From positions 1-22,516 of the forward strand of contig DANA01000039.1 of the NCBI GenBank assembly GCA_002508495.1: 22,516 nucleotides of DNA. The letters run 5' to 3'. The DNA is from Methanoregula sp. UBA276 (GTDB lineage Archaea; Halobacteriota; Methanomicrobia; Methanomicrobiales; Methanospirillaceae). The notes under the pieces are model-generated. The model was not told the origin of the DNA. It saw only the letters and a list, made by a program, of their open reading frames with translations, and ran no database searches. The translations under genes were made by a program, and so were the position numbers. Of this stretch, positions 22,305-22,516 are shown piece after piece; position 1 is the stretch's first letter, and each line of letters begins with the position of its first letter.

Positions 22305-22516
22305 TCATATTCCCTGTACGGCCTCTCCTGCGCTGGCAGATGTGCGGAGCGTGCCGGGAGGGCAGAAGAGCTCAAAACGGGCCCCGGTCCCTTCTGTTCC
22401 GGTCTCTTGTAACGTGATACCCGTGATGGCAACGATCTCCCGGGACAAAAACAGGCCAAGGCTCGTGTTCATCCCGTGGTCGTACGAAAAGATGAGCTCT
22501 TTCTTCTGCGCGGGGA
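22305..22516 (-). CDS. Histidine kinase, C-terminal HATPase fragment (5' end outside window)
   Basis: The minus frame is open from 22514 to the TGA at 22305-22307, about 70 residues. It reads PAQKKELIFSYDHG, then the G2 box TSLGLFLSREIVAITG and the closing strand GTGARFELFCPPG. These match the end of the HATPase domain in the other two kinases of the window, including the spacing to the stop. An overlapping frame at 22127-22459 on the same strand is only a shadow. The sensor part is outside the window. Confidence 0.85.
   Translation of the reverse strand, partial: PAQKKELIFSYDHGMNTSLGLFLSREIVAITGITLQETGTEGTGARFELFCPPGTLRTSASAGEAVQGI

Noticed and set aside
1..22516. CRISPR array, insertion sequence or tRNA-associated island
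   Set aside because: No regularly spaced direct repeats, transposase, integrase or tRNA gene was seen; codon use looks uniform across the main genes.

Overview
The window looks like a chromosomal segment of a GC-rich hydrogenotrophic methanogen of the order Methanomicrobiales, most likely Methanoregula-like. The support is indirect: many PAS/HATPase sensor proteins with archaeal-style kinase cores, an FdhC-type formate channel, a protein with a PGF-CTERM-like tail, archaeal TATA boxes, strong GGAGG/GGTGA ribosome-binding sites, and no bacterial-type sigma promoters. I see no tRNA, rRNA, CRISPR array, transposase or integrase.

Layout. Bases 1-352 are the 3' end of a histidine kinase, followed by about 1 kb without a credible gene but with strong inverted repeats. 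At 1328-2221 lies a DUF308/HdeD-like membrane protein, then another 650-base gene-poor stretch. From 2873 to 5837 three minus-strand genes follow: an exported PGF-CTERM-like protein, a four-PAS protein with no output domain, and a beta-carbonic anhydrase. A plus-strand operon with a clear TATA box and SD runs from 6226 to 14047: a GNAT acetyltransferase followed by hyfB-, hyfC-, hyfE-, hyfF-, hyfG- and hyfI-like genes, nearly all joined by 4-base ATGA overlaps. It runs tail to tail into an HTH-PAS-PAS regulator (14051-15058). Then come two membrane proteins (one with an OB-fold tail), an FNT formate transporter (fdhC), a divergent class II-like histone-deacetylase-family enzyme, a small two-TM protein, a second GNAT coupled to a membrane PAS histidine kinase, and the 3' end of one more kinase.

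The main discovery candidate is the 6226-14047 operon. Its gene order and membrane subunits are those of group 4 membrane-bound hydrogenases and of the complex-I-related Ehr complexes. The large subunit lacks both [NiFe] cysteine pairs. The small subunit also lacks every ligand of its only [4Fe-4S] cluster (Thr, Asp, Ala, Glu and Asn stand at the cysteine positions), although its fold motifs are well kept. No ferredoxin-like subunit or maturation protease is encoded. The ion-translocating subunits keep their key Glu and Lys residues. This points to a conserved complex that appears unable to do redox chemistry by itself and may transport ions, act as a scaffold for a partner, or be controlled by the co-encoded acetyltransferase. 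A clear paralogue of that acetyltransferase is coupled to the sensor kinase at 20812-22227.

How the genes may work together (inference): carbonic anhydrase and FdhC handle CO2/bicarbonate and formate, the substrates of this type of methanogen, and both have the same unusual ribosome-binding leader (TCAGAGGTGTGT). A third, orphan copy of that leader lies upstream of the HTH-PAS-PAS regulator gene. The PAS proteins and kinases could sense redox or energy state and tune these functions.
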